Assembly: GCA_002477475.1 (NCBI GenBank)
Contig: DLPX01000023.1
Span: forward strand, 17,588 to 46,500
DNA from: Proteobacteria bacterium UBA7447
GTDB taxonomy: Bacteria; Pseudomonadota; Gammaproteobacteria; Arenicellales; UBA868
Direction of reading: 5' to 3'
Length of the DNA: 28,913 nt
Positions 8,022-16,055 of the stretch are shown here, in pieces (the stretch's first letter is position 1; each line of letters opens with the position of its first letter). The notes under the pieces are model-generated. The model was not told where the DNA came from and ran no database searches. It saw only the letters and a program-made list of their open reading frames with translations. The position numbers were made by a program, and so were the translations under genes.

Positions 8022-8297
8022 ATGAGGCGAGTCAACTGCACGGTCTTGAAAGAGGAAGCGGATGGTCTCGAGAGTCCCCCTTACCCGGGAGAATTGGGCC
8101 AGCGGATATTTCAAAACGTTTCGGCGGAGGGTTGGCAGCAATGGCTGCAAAGGCAGGTGCTCATCATTAATGAGAATCAGCTCAGCACTGCAGACCCCCA
8201 GGCCATTGAACTGCTCGAGCAGCACATGCTTGGGTTTTTATTTGAGGAGGGAGAGTTAGGCTCAATTCCCCAAGGTTTTGCCCCGCGCAAGAAGTAA
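8022..8297 (+). CDS. yggX: Fe(II)-trafficking / oxidative damage protection protein YggX
   Basis: A 91-residue small cytoplasmic protein of the YggX family, which protects labile Fe-S clusters from oxidative damage and is thought to handle ferrous iron. The N-terminal RRVNCTVLKEEADGL with Cys6, the PYPGELGQRIFQNVS stretch, WQQWLQRQVLIINENQL and the HMLGFLFEEG C-terminal motif are all family-typical, as is the length (E. coli about 91). ATG at 8022 has AAGGGG about 9 bases upstream. It is convergent with pdxJ, with one base between the stops, and divergent from erpA, suggesting an iron/oxidative-stress pair. It is not in its more usual place next to mutY. Confidence 0.95.
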   Translation: MRRVNCTVLKEEADGLESPPYPGELGQRIFQNVSAEGWQQWLQRQVLIINENQLSTADPQAIELLEQHMLGFLFEEGELGSIPQGFAPRKK

Positions 8298-8298
8298 A

Positions 8299-9021
8299 TC
8301 AGTTAGCTGCCCGTCTCATCAAGTCTCGCATCTCCCGAACCGCATCTGCTAAACCAGAAAACACGGCACGCGCAATTATGGCGTGCCCAATATTGAGCTC
8401 GGCGACTCCCGGCATTGCGGCAATCGGTTCGACGTTCCCATAATGGAGGCCATGGCCTGCGTTGACCCGCAATCCCAATGACTCGCCGAGGTCTCTCGCG
8501 GCGCCTAGCCGAGTCAACTCTCGCTTCGCCGAGTCTTCGTCTTTGGCTTCAGCATAAACACCCGTGTGCAGTTCTATCGCGCTCGCGCCGGCATCAGCGC
8601 TGGCTTTGATTTGCGCAGGATCAGGATCAATAAACAGTGAGACACGAATACCGTGCGATTCCAGCCCCTGCACGAATCTCGCCAGGGATTTCTGCTTCCC
8701 AGTCACGTCCAACCCCCCTTCGGTGGTGAGCTCTTCGCGTTTTTCAGGGACCAGGCAAACATCTTCGGGCTGAACCTCGCGGGCAATGGCATCCATTTCA
8801 TCGGTAACTGCCATTTCGAGGTTCATCCGAGTTGTAATAACCTCGCGGATCCGAAATACATCTGAATCCTGAATATGACGCCGATCTTCCCTGAGATGGA
8901 GGGTGATGAGGTCGGCACCATTCGCCTCGCATACCCGAACGGCCTCGGTCGGATCTGGGTAGTCAGTCCCGCGGGCTTGGCGAAGGGTTGCGACATGATC
9001 GATATTTACACCTAGATCCAT
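8299..9021 (-). CDS. pdxJ: Pyridoxine 5'-phosphate synthase PdxJ
   Basis: A 240-residue TIM-barrel enzyme that condenses deoxyxylulose 5-phosphate with 3-amino-2-oxopropyl phosphate to make pyridoxine 5'-phosphate in the DXP-dependent vitamin B6 pathway. Diagnostic segments are VNIDHVATLRQARG (5-18), HLREDRRHI (42-50), NLEMAVTDEM and VNAGHGLHYGNV. Length agrees with the family. ATG at 9021 has AAGGAAG upstream. It is the last gene of lepA-lepB-rnc-era-recO-pdxJ; acpS, which follows pdxJ in E. coli, is not here, because the oppositely oriented yggX follows. Confidence 0.97.
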   Translation of the reverse strand: MDLGVNIDHVATLRQARGTDYPDPTEAVRVCEANGADLITLHLREDRRHIQDSDVFRIREVITTRMNLEMAVTDEMDAIAREVQPEDVCLVPEKREELTTEGGLDVTGKQKSLARFVQGLESHGIRVSLFIDPDPAQIKASADAGASAIELHTGVYAEAKDEDSAKRELTRLGAARDLGESLGLRVNAGHGLHYGNVEPIAAMPGVAELNIGHAIIARAVFSGLADAVREMRDLMRRAAN

Positions 9022-9037
9022 CTGTCTTCCTTTGGAA

Positions 9038-9805
9038 TCAATTAAGGGTGGGCTGAGGCGCGGCGGGCTTGGCTCTCCCGCCCGAGTCGCTACTGTACAA
9101 CTGAAAGTATACCGAGCGTGAAACCAGTGTTCGTCCTTCCAGGAGGTTGTGAAAGATTGCGCGATGAAGCTGCTTCACTTCTCTTTGACTGCGCTGACTG
9201 AGGGGCGTCTCGGTGCGCAGTGAGATCAATGACTCTCCGTGAAGTCCGATTCCGCTCTGGTCGTCCGTTTGCTCAACAAACGCGCCGACTCCTGGTTGGT
9301 AACGATAGCGGGTGGCGGCCAGAATTTTTTCCCCACTTGTCTGGTCGCGTTCAAGTTGAAGGCCGTAGCCGATTTCTTCCAACAATACCTTCTCGAAATA
9401 GCGCAACGCCGATTCCTGATCGCCTTCGTTGAGCAGCTCATGTATGCATTGCCAGTAGCGTTCAAACAGTCGCTCATGGGGATCGTAGCGGTGGAGAAAT
9501 TTGATTAGCAGCTCGTTCAGATAAAAACCGCAAAAAAGCCCCGATCCCGCCAAGGCGGCGCCGGGCCCTGCCCACTCCCCTTGCGTTAGCGTCTTCACCT
9601 CTCCCTTCCCTGACCACCCAAGCGTGATCAGTGCAAAAGGCCTGAGCGTTCCTCGATAAGGAGACTTTTTCCCTCTCGCCCCTTTGGCGATTGCCGTGAT
9701 TCTCCCGTAGCTCCTGGAATACAGATCCAAAAGAAGGCTCGACTCAGAGTAAGGTCTCCAGTGCAGTACGAACCCTGGCTCACCTTTGACGCGAACTTGG
9801 CTCAT
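9038..9805 (-). CDS. recO: DNA repair protein RecO
   Basis: A 255-residue recombination mediator that, with RecR, loads RecA on SSB-coated DNA and anneals single strands. The N-terminal OB-fold has the expected GFVLHWRPYSESSLLLDLYS and GRITAIAKGARGKKS patterns; the helical middle carries FYLNELLIKFLHRYDPHERLF. The C-terminal region has no zinc-finger cysteines, as in E. coli RecO. The C-terminal tail, rich in Ser, Pro and Ala, may be disordered. It starts 11 bp after era in the conserved rnc-era-recO operon. Confidence 0.95.
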   Translation of the reverse strand: MSQVRVKGEPGFVLHWRPYSESSLLLDLYSRSYGRITAIAKGARGKKSPYRGTLRPFALITLGWSGKGEVKTLTQGEWAGPGAALAGSGLFCGFYLNELLIKFLHRYDPHERLFERYWQCIHELLNEGDQESALRYFEKVLLEEIGYGLQLERDQTSGEKILAATRYRYQPGVGAFVEQTDDQSGIGLHGESLISLRTETPLSQRSQREVKQLHRAIFHNLLEGRTLVSRSVYFQLYSSDSGGRAKPAAPQPTLN

Positions 9806-9816
9806 CCGCAGTTCGC

Positions 9817-10716
9817 CTATCGGCCCCCATATCCTAGACCAGCGATTACCCGCCGGTCACTCGCCCAGCCTTTTTTGACTTTGACGCGCTGGGATAGACG
9901 GACAGGCGCGTCAAAAACCAGGGAGATCTGCTTGCGTGCAGCGCTACCGATACTTTTGAGTCGCACTCCCTGAGATCCTATGATTGCCGCTTTTTGGCCG
10001 GCGGTTTCACAGAAGATCTCCGCGTCTATCTCGATCGTTCCATCGGTGTGTTGTTTGAACACCGAGAGATCGACTCCGGTGCAGTAGGGTATCTCGTCTC
10101 CCATTTGTCGAAAGACCTGCTCGCGGATCAGCTCCGCTGCGAGGAATTTGGGGGAGGTGTTCGTCAGGGTCTCGGACGGATACCCGGCTTGACCCTCAGG
10201 TACCGCTTGCCCCAGAAGTGAGGCCAGGTACTCACAGTTGTATCCTGAGCGGGCCGAGACGGGAACGATCTGATCCCAGGCATACTTCTCTTTCACGGAT
10301 TCAATGCGGGGCAGTATCTGATCCGATGACGCGAAAAGATCAATCTTGTTAAGGATAAGCCACAAGGGCGTTTCTCGGTCCAAGAAGTGTTCCAGGACGT
10401 TCTGATCCTCGTCTCGCCAATACCGAGAATCAATTACCTGACAGATAATGTCTGCACCGCTCCCCGCGCCCCGGGCAGACTGATTGGCGATCTTGCTCAG
10501 AAAACGCTCTTTCCTTTTATGGAGCCCCGGGCTATCGACGATCACAATCTGCGCTGATTCGTCCGTGTAAATGCCGTCTATCTCGCGCCATGTGGTCTGA
10601 GGCCGGCGCGAAACAATCGATACCTTCGAGCCAAGAATTCGATTGAGCAGGCTCGACTTCCCTACATTCGGCCTGCCAACAAGTGAAACCATGCCAAAAC
10701 GCTTCTGACTCGTCAA
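9817..10716 (-). CDS. era: GTPase Era
   Basis: A 299-residue GTPase that binds 16S rRNA and supports 30S subunit maturation at the membrane-cytosol interface. GTPase motifs: GRPNVGKS (14-21), the switch I TT (41-42), DSPG (61-64), NKID (123-126) and SAR (154-156). The KH domain follows, with IIGSQGVRLKSIGSAARK (about 246-262) and the terminal GWASD..GLGY. The preferred start is TTG at 10716, 7 bases beyond the rnc stop, giving the usual length; ATG at 10692 would cut the first strand. The frame is open to 10950, but that part overlaps rnc and is not Era-like. W43 follows the TT of switch I, where Arg is common. Confidence 0.95.
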   Translation of the reverse strand: MTSQKRFGMVSLVGRPNVGKSSLLNRILGSKVSIVSRRPQTTWREIDGIYTDESAQIVIVDSPGLHKRKERFLSKIANQSARGAGSGADIICQVIDSRYWRDEDQNVLEHFLDRETPLWLILNKIDLFASSDQILPRIESVKEKYAWDQIVPVSARSGYNCEYLASLLGQAVPEGQAGYPSETLTNTSPKFLAAELIREQVFRQMGDEIPYCTGVDLSVFKQHTDGTIEIDAEIFCETAGQKAAIIGSQGVRLKSIGSAARKQISLVFDAPVRLSQRVKVKKGWASDRRVIAGLGYGGR

Positions 10717-10723
10717 AGTAGTC

Positions 10724-11392
10724 TCACACTTTCCTGATTTTCTCGAGCGCCTTGCTGGCAGCTTGTTGCTCAGCCACTTTTCGGCTCGCACCTCGCCCTT
10801 CGGTGATCGATTCAGGAGTGTCGATCCGGCAATGCACGGTGAACTCCCGCTGGTGCGGCTGGCCGGAGGTCGAGACCACCTCATAGCTCGGAGGGCAATT
10901 GCCTTGGGATTGGAGAAGTTCCTGAAGTTGGGTTTTTGGATCTTTCTCAATCGTTTCCGTGTCCAGCTTTTGGATCTCGTCCACGAAGAGACTTAGGGTG
11001 ACACGCTTTGCTTCCTCAAACCCTGCGTCAAAAAAGATCGCCGCGATAATCGCCTCAAGGGCATCCGCCAAGATAGAGGCTCGATCGCTTCCTCCGCTGC
11101 GGCCTGCCGAAGGGCCGAGTTGAAGGGCTCTACCCAAGTCGATACTTCGGGCGACGGTTGCGAGAGTGGCTTGGCGGACCAGTCTGGCCCGCAACTGTGT
11201 GAGTTCGCCTTCAGATGCGCTTGGGTATTTCCCGAATAGCATTTCACTGACAGCCAACCCCAAAACGCTATCCCCCAGAAACTCCAGGCGCTCGTTGTGC
11301 CGGGCTCCGAGGCTGCGATGCCGAAGTGCTGCCTCAAGCAGGCTCGGATCGGAGAATTCATAGCCAATCCGTTTTGCTAGGTTGCTACCCAA
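10724..11392 (-). CDS. rnc: Ribonuclease III
   Basis: A 222-residue double-strand-specific endoribonuclease that processes rRNA precursors and degrades duplex RNA. The catalytic domain carries the signature NERLEFLGDSVLGL (33-46) with metal ligands Glu37 and Asp41, and the second acidic pair Asp110 and Glu113 in ADALEAIIAAIFFD. The double-stranded RNA-binding domain spans about 148-220 with the terminal ASRKVAEQQAASKALEKI helix. It follows lepB by 11 bp and is followed directly by era, the standard order. Confidence 0.97.
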   Translation of the reverse strand: MGSNLAKRIGYEFSDPSLLEAALRHRSLGARHNERLEFLGDSVLGLAVSEMLFGKYPSASEGELTQLRARLVRQATLATVARSIDLGRALQLGPSAGRSGGSDRASILADALEAIIAAIFFDAGFEEAKRVTLSLFVDEIQKLDTETIEKDPKTQLQELLQSQGNCPPSYEVVSTSGQPHQREFTVHCRIDTPESITEGRGASRKVAEQQAASKALEKIRKV

Positions 11393-11403
11393 GTCCGATC
11401 TCG

Positions 11404-12189
11404 CTATTCAATGACGTTGCCGATACGGCTCCAGTTGACGCCGCCCCCGCCGGCACTATCCCAACTGAACCAGATAAAGAACGCTTTTCCGACAACGAAC
11501 TCCTCCGGCACAAAACCCCAGTATCGGCTGTCATTGCTGTGATCCCGGTTATCTCCCATCACGAAATAGTGTCCGGCGGGCACTTTGACCCGAATTGAGC
11601 TAGACGATCGCCTGGAGTCAATCATGATAGTGTGGTTTTCCTCCCCGATACTTTCCAAGAACGTTTTGATACGCTCGTCCTGATCTTCCGAAGGCCAGTT
11701 GACCAACTTGACCGATTCCAGAGAAAGGGGCTGGCCATTTATGGACAGTCTTTTGTTGTGATAACTGACTACATCGCCAGGGCCCCCAATCACTCGCTTG
11801 ATGAAATTCGTCTTAGGGTCCCGGGGAAAACGGAAGACCATGACATCTCCACGCTCGGGTGTCCCTAAGGGGATGATCTGGCGTTTGAGTACAGGTAATT
11901 TGATTCCATAACTGGACTTGGAGACCAGAATGAAGTCACCAATGAAAAGACTTGGAAGCATTGAACCTGAGGGAATACGGAATGGTTCGACGACGAGAGC
12001 CCGAAGCAGGAACACCGCAAGGATGACCGGGAAGAATGATCGGGAATATTCGACCAATAGCGGCATCCGCAAAGTGACACCTGATTCGCTCTGTTGAAGA
12101 CGTTTGGGTCGCCCAATGCTGCGGTCCCAGAGGATGATCAGGCCGGCCAAGACGAGGGCAAGAAACAACGCAAACTCAAAATCCATCAC
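11404..12189 (-). CDS. lepB: Signal peptidase I LepB
   Basis: A 261-residue inner-membrane serine protease that removes Sec and Tat signal peptides. There are two N-terminal membrane segments (about 4-21 and 52-66) separated by a basic loop. The catalytic Ser76 sits in RIPSGSMLPS, the general-base Lys131 in FIKRVIGGPGD, and the conserved GDNRDHSNDSRYWG box lies near residue 210. GTG at 12189 and ATG at 12186 are adjacent candidate starts; the ATG overlaps the lepA stop (TGATG) and is probably used. It sits between lepA and rnc as in E. coli. Confidence 0.97.
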   Translation of the reverse strand: MMDFEFALFLALVLAGLIILWDRSIGRPKRLQQSESGVTLRMPLLVEYSRSFFPVILAVFLLRALVVEPFRIPSGSMLPSLFIGDFILVSKSSYGIKLPVLKRQIIPLGTPERGDVMVFRFPRDPKTNFIKRVIGGPGDVVSYHNKRLSINGQPLSLESVKLVNWPSEDQDERIKTFLESIGEENHTIMIDSRRSSSSIRVKVPAGHYFVMGDNRDHSNDSRYWGFVPEEFVVGKAFFIWFSWDSAGGGGVNWSRIGNVIE

Positions 12190-13991
12190 TCACCTACCTT
12201 TAGAACGGACAGGAATGCCTCCTGAGGAATTGAGACAGAGCCGATTTGTTTCATGCGCTTTTTTCCTTCCTTTTGCTTTTCGAGAAGCTTTCGCTTGCGG
12301 GTGATATCCCCCCCATAGCATTTTGCAGTTACGTTCTTACGCAGCGCTTTGACGGTCTCTCGCGCAATAATTTTTGAACCGATGGCCGCCTGAATCGCGA
12401 CGTCAAACATCTGACGAGGGATTAACTTCTTCATCCGCGTGACCAATTGTCGAGCGCGATACGGGGCTTGTTCCCGATGAGAAAGCGCCGAGAGTGGTTC
12501 GACCCTGTCGCCATTGATCATCACATCGATCCGGACCATGTCGGCTGCTCGATCCGCGATCGACTCATAATCGAATGAGGCAAATCCCCGGCTTACCGAC
12601 TTAAGACGATCATGAAAATCTAGCACGACCTCGGATAGGGGTAACTCAAAGCTTAGTGCCGCCTGTCTGCCATGATACGTCAGCTCTTTCTGGATTCCTC
12701 TTTTTTCGATACATAGGCTGATAACTGCCCCGATGTAGTCTGTCGGACATAACAGCCGCGCCTCAATAAAAGGCTCATAGACCTCTGCGACCGAACCAGA
12801 GTCAGGCATCTGGGAGGGGTTATGGATAGAGCGGGTTGCTCCATCTGCACCCAAAATCTGATAGACGACGGTAGGAGCCGTGGTGATCAACTCAAGATCG
12901 TACTCACGTTCGAGACGCTCCTGGATGATTTCCATATGGAGCATTCCCAGAAAACCACAACGAAAACCGAAACCCAAAGCCGGCGAAACTTCAGGTTCAT
13001 AAACCAAAGAGGCGTCATTGAGACTGAGCTTCTCCAGAGCATCCCTGAAGGCTTCAAAGTCGGCGTTGTTGATCGGATATAGCCCAGCGAATACTGCAGG
13101 TTTTTCCGTTTTGAACCCCTGCAGGTTCTCTGCTGCGGGTTTCGCCGAGTCCGTGATCGTGTCACCTACCCTCGCCGCCTTGATATCCTTGATGCCAGCT
13201 ACTACGTAGCCCACTTCTCCGGCAATTAGCTGTTTGGCAGGCGAGCGCTTGGGCGTGAAACGACCAATCTCCTCAAGCGAGTAGTTTTTTCCCGTGGACA
13301 TCATCAGGATCCGGCTCTTGGTGCTCAGCGTCCCCTCCTTGACCCGAACCAAGGACACGGTGCCGAGATAGTTGTCAAACCATGAGTCAATGATCAACGC
13401 ACTCAAACTATCAGCCGGACTGCCGGCGGGAGCCGGAATCGTATTGACGATACGTTCGAGCACTGCATCAATCCCTTTGCCCGTCTTCGCAGAGACCTGC
13501 AGGGCGTCAGTGCAATCCAGGCCGATTAAATCCTCGATCTCAGACGCGGCGCGGTCGGGATCAGCAGCCGGTAGGTCAATCTTGTTGAGTACTGGAATAA
13601 TCTCTAAGCCGAGATCCGCAGCGGTGTAACAGTTAGCGACCGTTTGCGCCTCCACGCCCTGCGAGGCATCAACCACGAGTAGTGCCCCTTCACAGGCACT
13701 GAGGGAGCGTGATACCTCGTAAGAGAAATCGACATGCCCCGGGGTATCAATGAAATTCATATGGTACTGTTTTTCATCTTGAGCCGCGTAACCTAAGGAA
13801 ACACTTTGGGCTTTAATGGTAATGCCCCGCTCGCGTTCAATATCCATCGAATCGAGCACCTGGGCTGTCATCTCACGATCGGTCAGGCCGCCGCATCGCT
13901 GAATCAATCGGTCTGCCAATGTTGACTTGCCGTGATCAATATGCGCGATAATCGCAAAATTCCGAATAAGGCTTTGATCGACCAGGCTCAT
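12186..13991 (-). CDS. lepA: Elongation factor 4 (LepA)
   Basis: A 601-residue translational GTPase that acts on the ribosome during initiation/elongation stress. G motifs: AHIDHGKS (16-23), DTPGH (82-86), NKID (136-139) and SAKTG. The C-terminal LepA-specific domain is present, with GGDITRKRKLLEKQKEGKKR near the end. The start MSLVDQSLIRNFAIIAHIDH at 13991 matches the family; the frame is open to 14372 but the extra 127 residues overlap nadB and have no LepA similarity. It is first in the lepA-pdxJ operon. The usual upstream rse/mucD genes are absent. Confidence 0.97.
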   Translation of the reverse strand: MSLVDQSLIRNFAIIAHIDHGKSTLADRLIQRCGGLTDREMTAQVLDSMDIERERGITIKAQSVSLGYAAQDEKQYHMNFIDTPGHVDFSYEVSRSLSACEGALLVVDASQGVEAQTVANCYTAADLGLEIIPVLNKIDLPAADPDRAASEIEDLIGLDCTDALQVSAKTGKGIDAVLERIVNTIPAPAGSPADSLSALIIDSWFDNYLGTVSLVRVKEGTLSTKSRILMMSTGKNYSLEEIGRFTPKRSPAKQLIAGEVGYVVAGIKDIKAARVGDTITDSAKPAAENLQGFKTEKPAVFAGLYPINNADFEAFRDALEKLSLNDASLVYEPEVSPALGFGFRCGFLGMLHMEIIQERLEREYDLELITTAPTVVYQILGADGATRSIHNPSQMPDSGSVAEVYEPFIEARLLCPTDYIGAVISLCIEKRGIQKELTYHGRQAALSFELPLSEVVLDFHDRLKSVSRGFASFDYESIADRAADMVRIDVMINGDRVEPLSALSHREQAPYRARQLVTRMKKLIPRQMFDVAIQAAIGSKIIARETVKALRKNVTAKCYGGDITRKRKLLEKQKEGKKRMKQIGSVSIPQEAFLSVLKVGE

Positions 13992-14068
13992 TTCCAATGT
14001 CCAAGGGAAGGTAGGGGTGTGAAGACGGCTGCCGTTGCCCGATGGGCATTGGGGCAGTCCGGGCACCG

Positions 14069-14097
14069 ATTTTATCTTGCACCCCATTGCCTTGCAC
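14069..14097 (-). promoter_or_regulatory. Possible lepA promoter (-10 element)
   Basis: In the 163-bp divergent gap between lepA and nadB, the minus strand has TAAAAT at 14069-14074 (5 of 6 matches to the -10 consensus) about 78 bp before the lepA ATG. The -35 position at 17 bases (GTGCAA, 14092-14097) matches poorly. This is only a candidate; no convincing nadB promoter was found on the plus strand. Confidence 0.25.
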
Positions 14098-14154
14098 ACA
14101 TTTCGGTAACACAGATGCAGTCGACTATTAAGAACATGGTGATCGTGATGTCGT

Positions 14155-15780
14155 ATGAACCGGATTTCCCTAATGTTGCGTGAAACCACTGTTGCTATTG
14201 TCGGCAGCGGGCTCGCTGGAATCAGCCTGGCTTTGAGGCTTGCTGACCAAGGTGTCTCTTGCCTGATATTGACAAAGTCAGAACTTGCTTCCGGATCAAG
14301 TGTCTGGGCACAAGGCGGAATCGCCGCAGTTCTTGATCCGCAGGACAGTTTTGACTCGCACGTCCAGGACACGCTGGAAGCTGGCGCCGGTCTATGTCAT
14401 GAAGCGGCTGTGCGAACGGTTGTCGAGGGCGCCCCTGCTGCCATACGCTGGCTGAGCCACGCCGGTGTCGGTTTTGACGAGGACGATGCCTCTGCCCAAG
14501 AAGGACTTCATCTGGCACGGGAAGGTGGGCATTCCCACCGCCGAGTAGCCCATGTGGCAGATACGACCGGGCGCGCCGTAGTCAATACTTTAGATCGCAA
14601 GGTTCTCGCATCGCCCCGAATTTCCGTGTTAGAGGATCACACCGCCATCGACCTAATCGTTGACCCCGTAAAAGGCGGCAGTAATCGACAGGGTGTTGCT
14701 GGGCTTTACGCTCTAGATGGGAAGACCGGGACAGTCACCACGATCCACGCGCAAGCAGTCGTACTTGCAACAGGCGGCGCTTCCAAAGCCTATCTTTACA
14801 CCAGCAACCCTGATTCGTCGACTGGAGACGGTGTCGCGATGGCCTGGCGTGCGGGTTGTTCGGTGGCCAATTTGGAATTCGTTCAGTTCCATCCCACCTG
14901 TCTCTATCATCCCCATGCAGGAAATTTTCTAATCTCCGAGGCAGTTCGCGGCGAGGGAGGTAAGTTGCTTTTGCCTGATGGCACTCCCTTTATGACTGCA
15001 CACGACGGCCGCGCCGAGTTGGCGCCGAGGGATATCGTCGCCAGGGCGATCGATTATGAAATGAAGAAAGGCGGACACGATTGTGTTTACCTTGATATCA
15101 GTCACCTGGGCGCTGGCAAGATCAAGCAACATTTTCCCGGCATCTACGAGAGATGCCTGTCCTTCTCCATAGATATAACGAGGGAGCCTGTCCCGGTGGT
15201 GCCAGCGGCTCATTACACCTGCGGCGGAATCACCACCGACCTAGACGGCCGGACGGATCTTGAGGGCCTTTATGCTCTGGGAGAAAACGCGCATTCGGGG
15301 CTGCACGGTGCGAACCGTCTCGCCAGTAACTCGCTCCTCGAGTGTATTGTTTTCTCTGAACGCGCGGCACCGGCAATCCTTAAGCAATTGGAAAGTTCTC
15401 GCCCTATCGGGCCTCGCCCCCCGGACTGGGATGAAAGCCAGGTTTCCGACCCTGACGAACTTGTCGTGGTTGCACACAATTGGGAAGAATTAAGACGTTT
15501 CATGTGGGACTACGTGGGTATCGTCCGCACGTCCAGACGGCTGCAACGTGCGGCAAACCGCCTACACCTGCTGCATGAAGAAATCCGAGACTTTTATAGC
15601 CATTTCCGGGTGGACCGGGATCTGCTCGAGCTTAGAAACCTTGTGGCAGTCTCAGAATTAATCGTCCGTTGCGCCGCAGAGCGCCGAGAGAGCCGGGGAT
15701 TGCATTTTACTCAGGACTTCCCTTCTCCCGTCCCTGGTCAACGGCATGATACGGTGTTGCGCCCTTCCCCAAAGGATTGA
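14155..15780 (+). CDS. nadB: L-aspartate oxidase NadB
   Basis: A 541-residue flavoprotein that oxidises L-aspartate to iminoaspartate, the first step of de novo NAD synthesis; NadA then makes quinolinate. The FAD-binding GSGLAG (17-22) begins the protein. SSVWAQGGIAAV, HYTCGGITTD and GLHGANRLASNSLLECIVF are the flavoprotein/NadB signatures, and the helical C-terminal domain is full length. It is a homologue of SdhA encoded just downstream on the other strand. ATG at 14155 and ATG at 14173 are both possible starts; neither has a strong ribosome binding site. Its 3' end overlaps the sdhE 3' end by 43 bp. Confidence 0.96.
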   Translation: MNRISLMLRETTVAIVGSGLAGISLALRLADQGVSCLILTKSELASGSSVWAQGGIAAVLDPQDSFDSHVQDTLEAGAGLCHEAAVRTVVEGAPAAIRWLSHAGVGFDEDDASAQEGLHLAREGGHSHRRVAHVADTTGRAVVNTLDRKVLASPRISVLEDHTAIDLIVDPVKGGSNRQGVAGLYALDGKTGTVTTIHAQAVVLATGGASKAYLYTSNPDSSTGDGVAMAWRAGCSVANLEFVQFHPTCLYHPHAGNFLISEAVRGEGGKLLLPDGTPFMTAHDGRAELAPRDIVARAIDYEMKKGGHDCVYLDISHLGAGKIKQHFPGIYERCLSFSIDITREPVPVVPAAHYTCGGITTDLDGRTDLEGLYALGENAHSGLHGANRLASNSLLECIVFSERAAPAILKQLESSRPIGPRPPDWDESQVSDPDELVVVAHNWEELRRFMWDYVGIVRTSRRLQRAANRLHLLHEEIRDFYSHFRVDRDLLELRNLVAVSELIVRCAAERRESRGLHFTQDFPSPVPGQRHDTVLRPSPKD

Positions 15781-16055
15781 TTTCTATTTAAGGGAGCCGA
15801 TGAACCGGGCCCTGACTCCAGTATATCTCTGACTAATAATTGAAGCTCGGCATCACGTGGCTCCGTCCTGGACATAAACCAGTCAAGTAATACTGGATCC
15901 GGTTGGGACAACAAGTGTTCAAAACTGGCTATTTGCCGCTCGTCCCACGCGTCTGCGCGGCCTGATGCGTACCCCATCAACAACCCGTCGAGCTCGCGCG
16001 CGCCGCGGCGCGTTCGCCAAATCAATCGGTTGATCTTTTGGGTACCAGAAATCAA
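15738..16055 (-). CDS. sdhE: Succinate dehydrogenase flavinylation factor SdhE (SDHAF2 family)
   Basis: A 105-residue cytoplasmic protein that promotes covalent FAD attachment to SdhA. The hallmark RxxRRGxxELD is seen as RTRRGARELD, followed by the acidic helix region QIASFEHLLSQPDPVLLDWF and DAELQLLVRDI. The preferred start is TTG at 16055, overlapping the sdhB stop (TTGA), so it is translationally coupled as the last gene of the sdh operon. The frame opens further to 16154, but that part overlaps sdhB. It is about 17 residues longer than E. coli SdhE (88). The extra C-terminal residues are encoded in the overlap with convergent nadB. Confidence 0.92.
   Translation of the reverse strand: MISGTQKINRLIWRTRRGARELDGLLMGYASGRADAWDERQIASFEHLLSQPDPVLLDWFMSRTEPRDAELQLLVRDILESGPGSSAPLNRNQSFGEGRNTVSCR

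Noticed and set aside
10717..10950. N-terminal extension of Era
   Set aside because: It overlaps the end of rnc in another frame and is not Era-like; the start at 10716 gives the usual 299-residue protein.
13992..14372. N-terminal extension of LepA by about 127 residues
   Set aside because: The open frame continues, but it overlaps nadB on the other strand, has no LepA similarity, and the family start MSLVDQ at 13991 gives the normal length.
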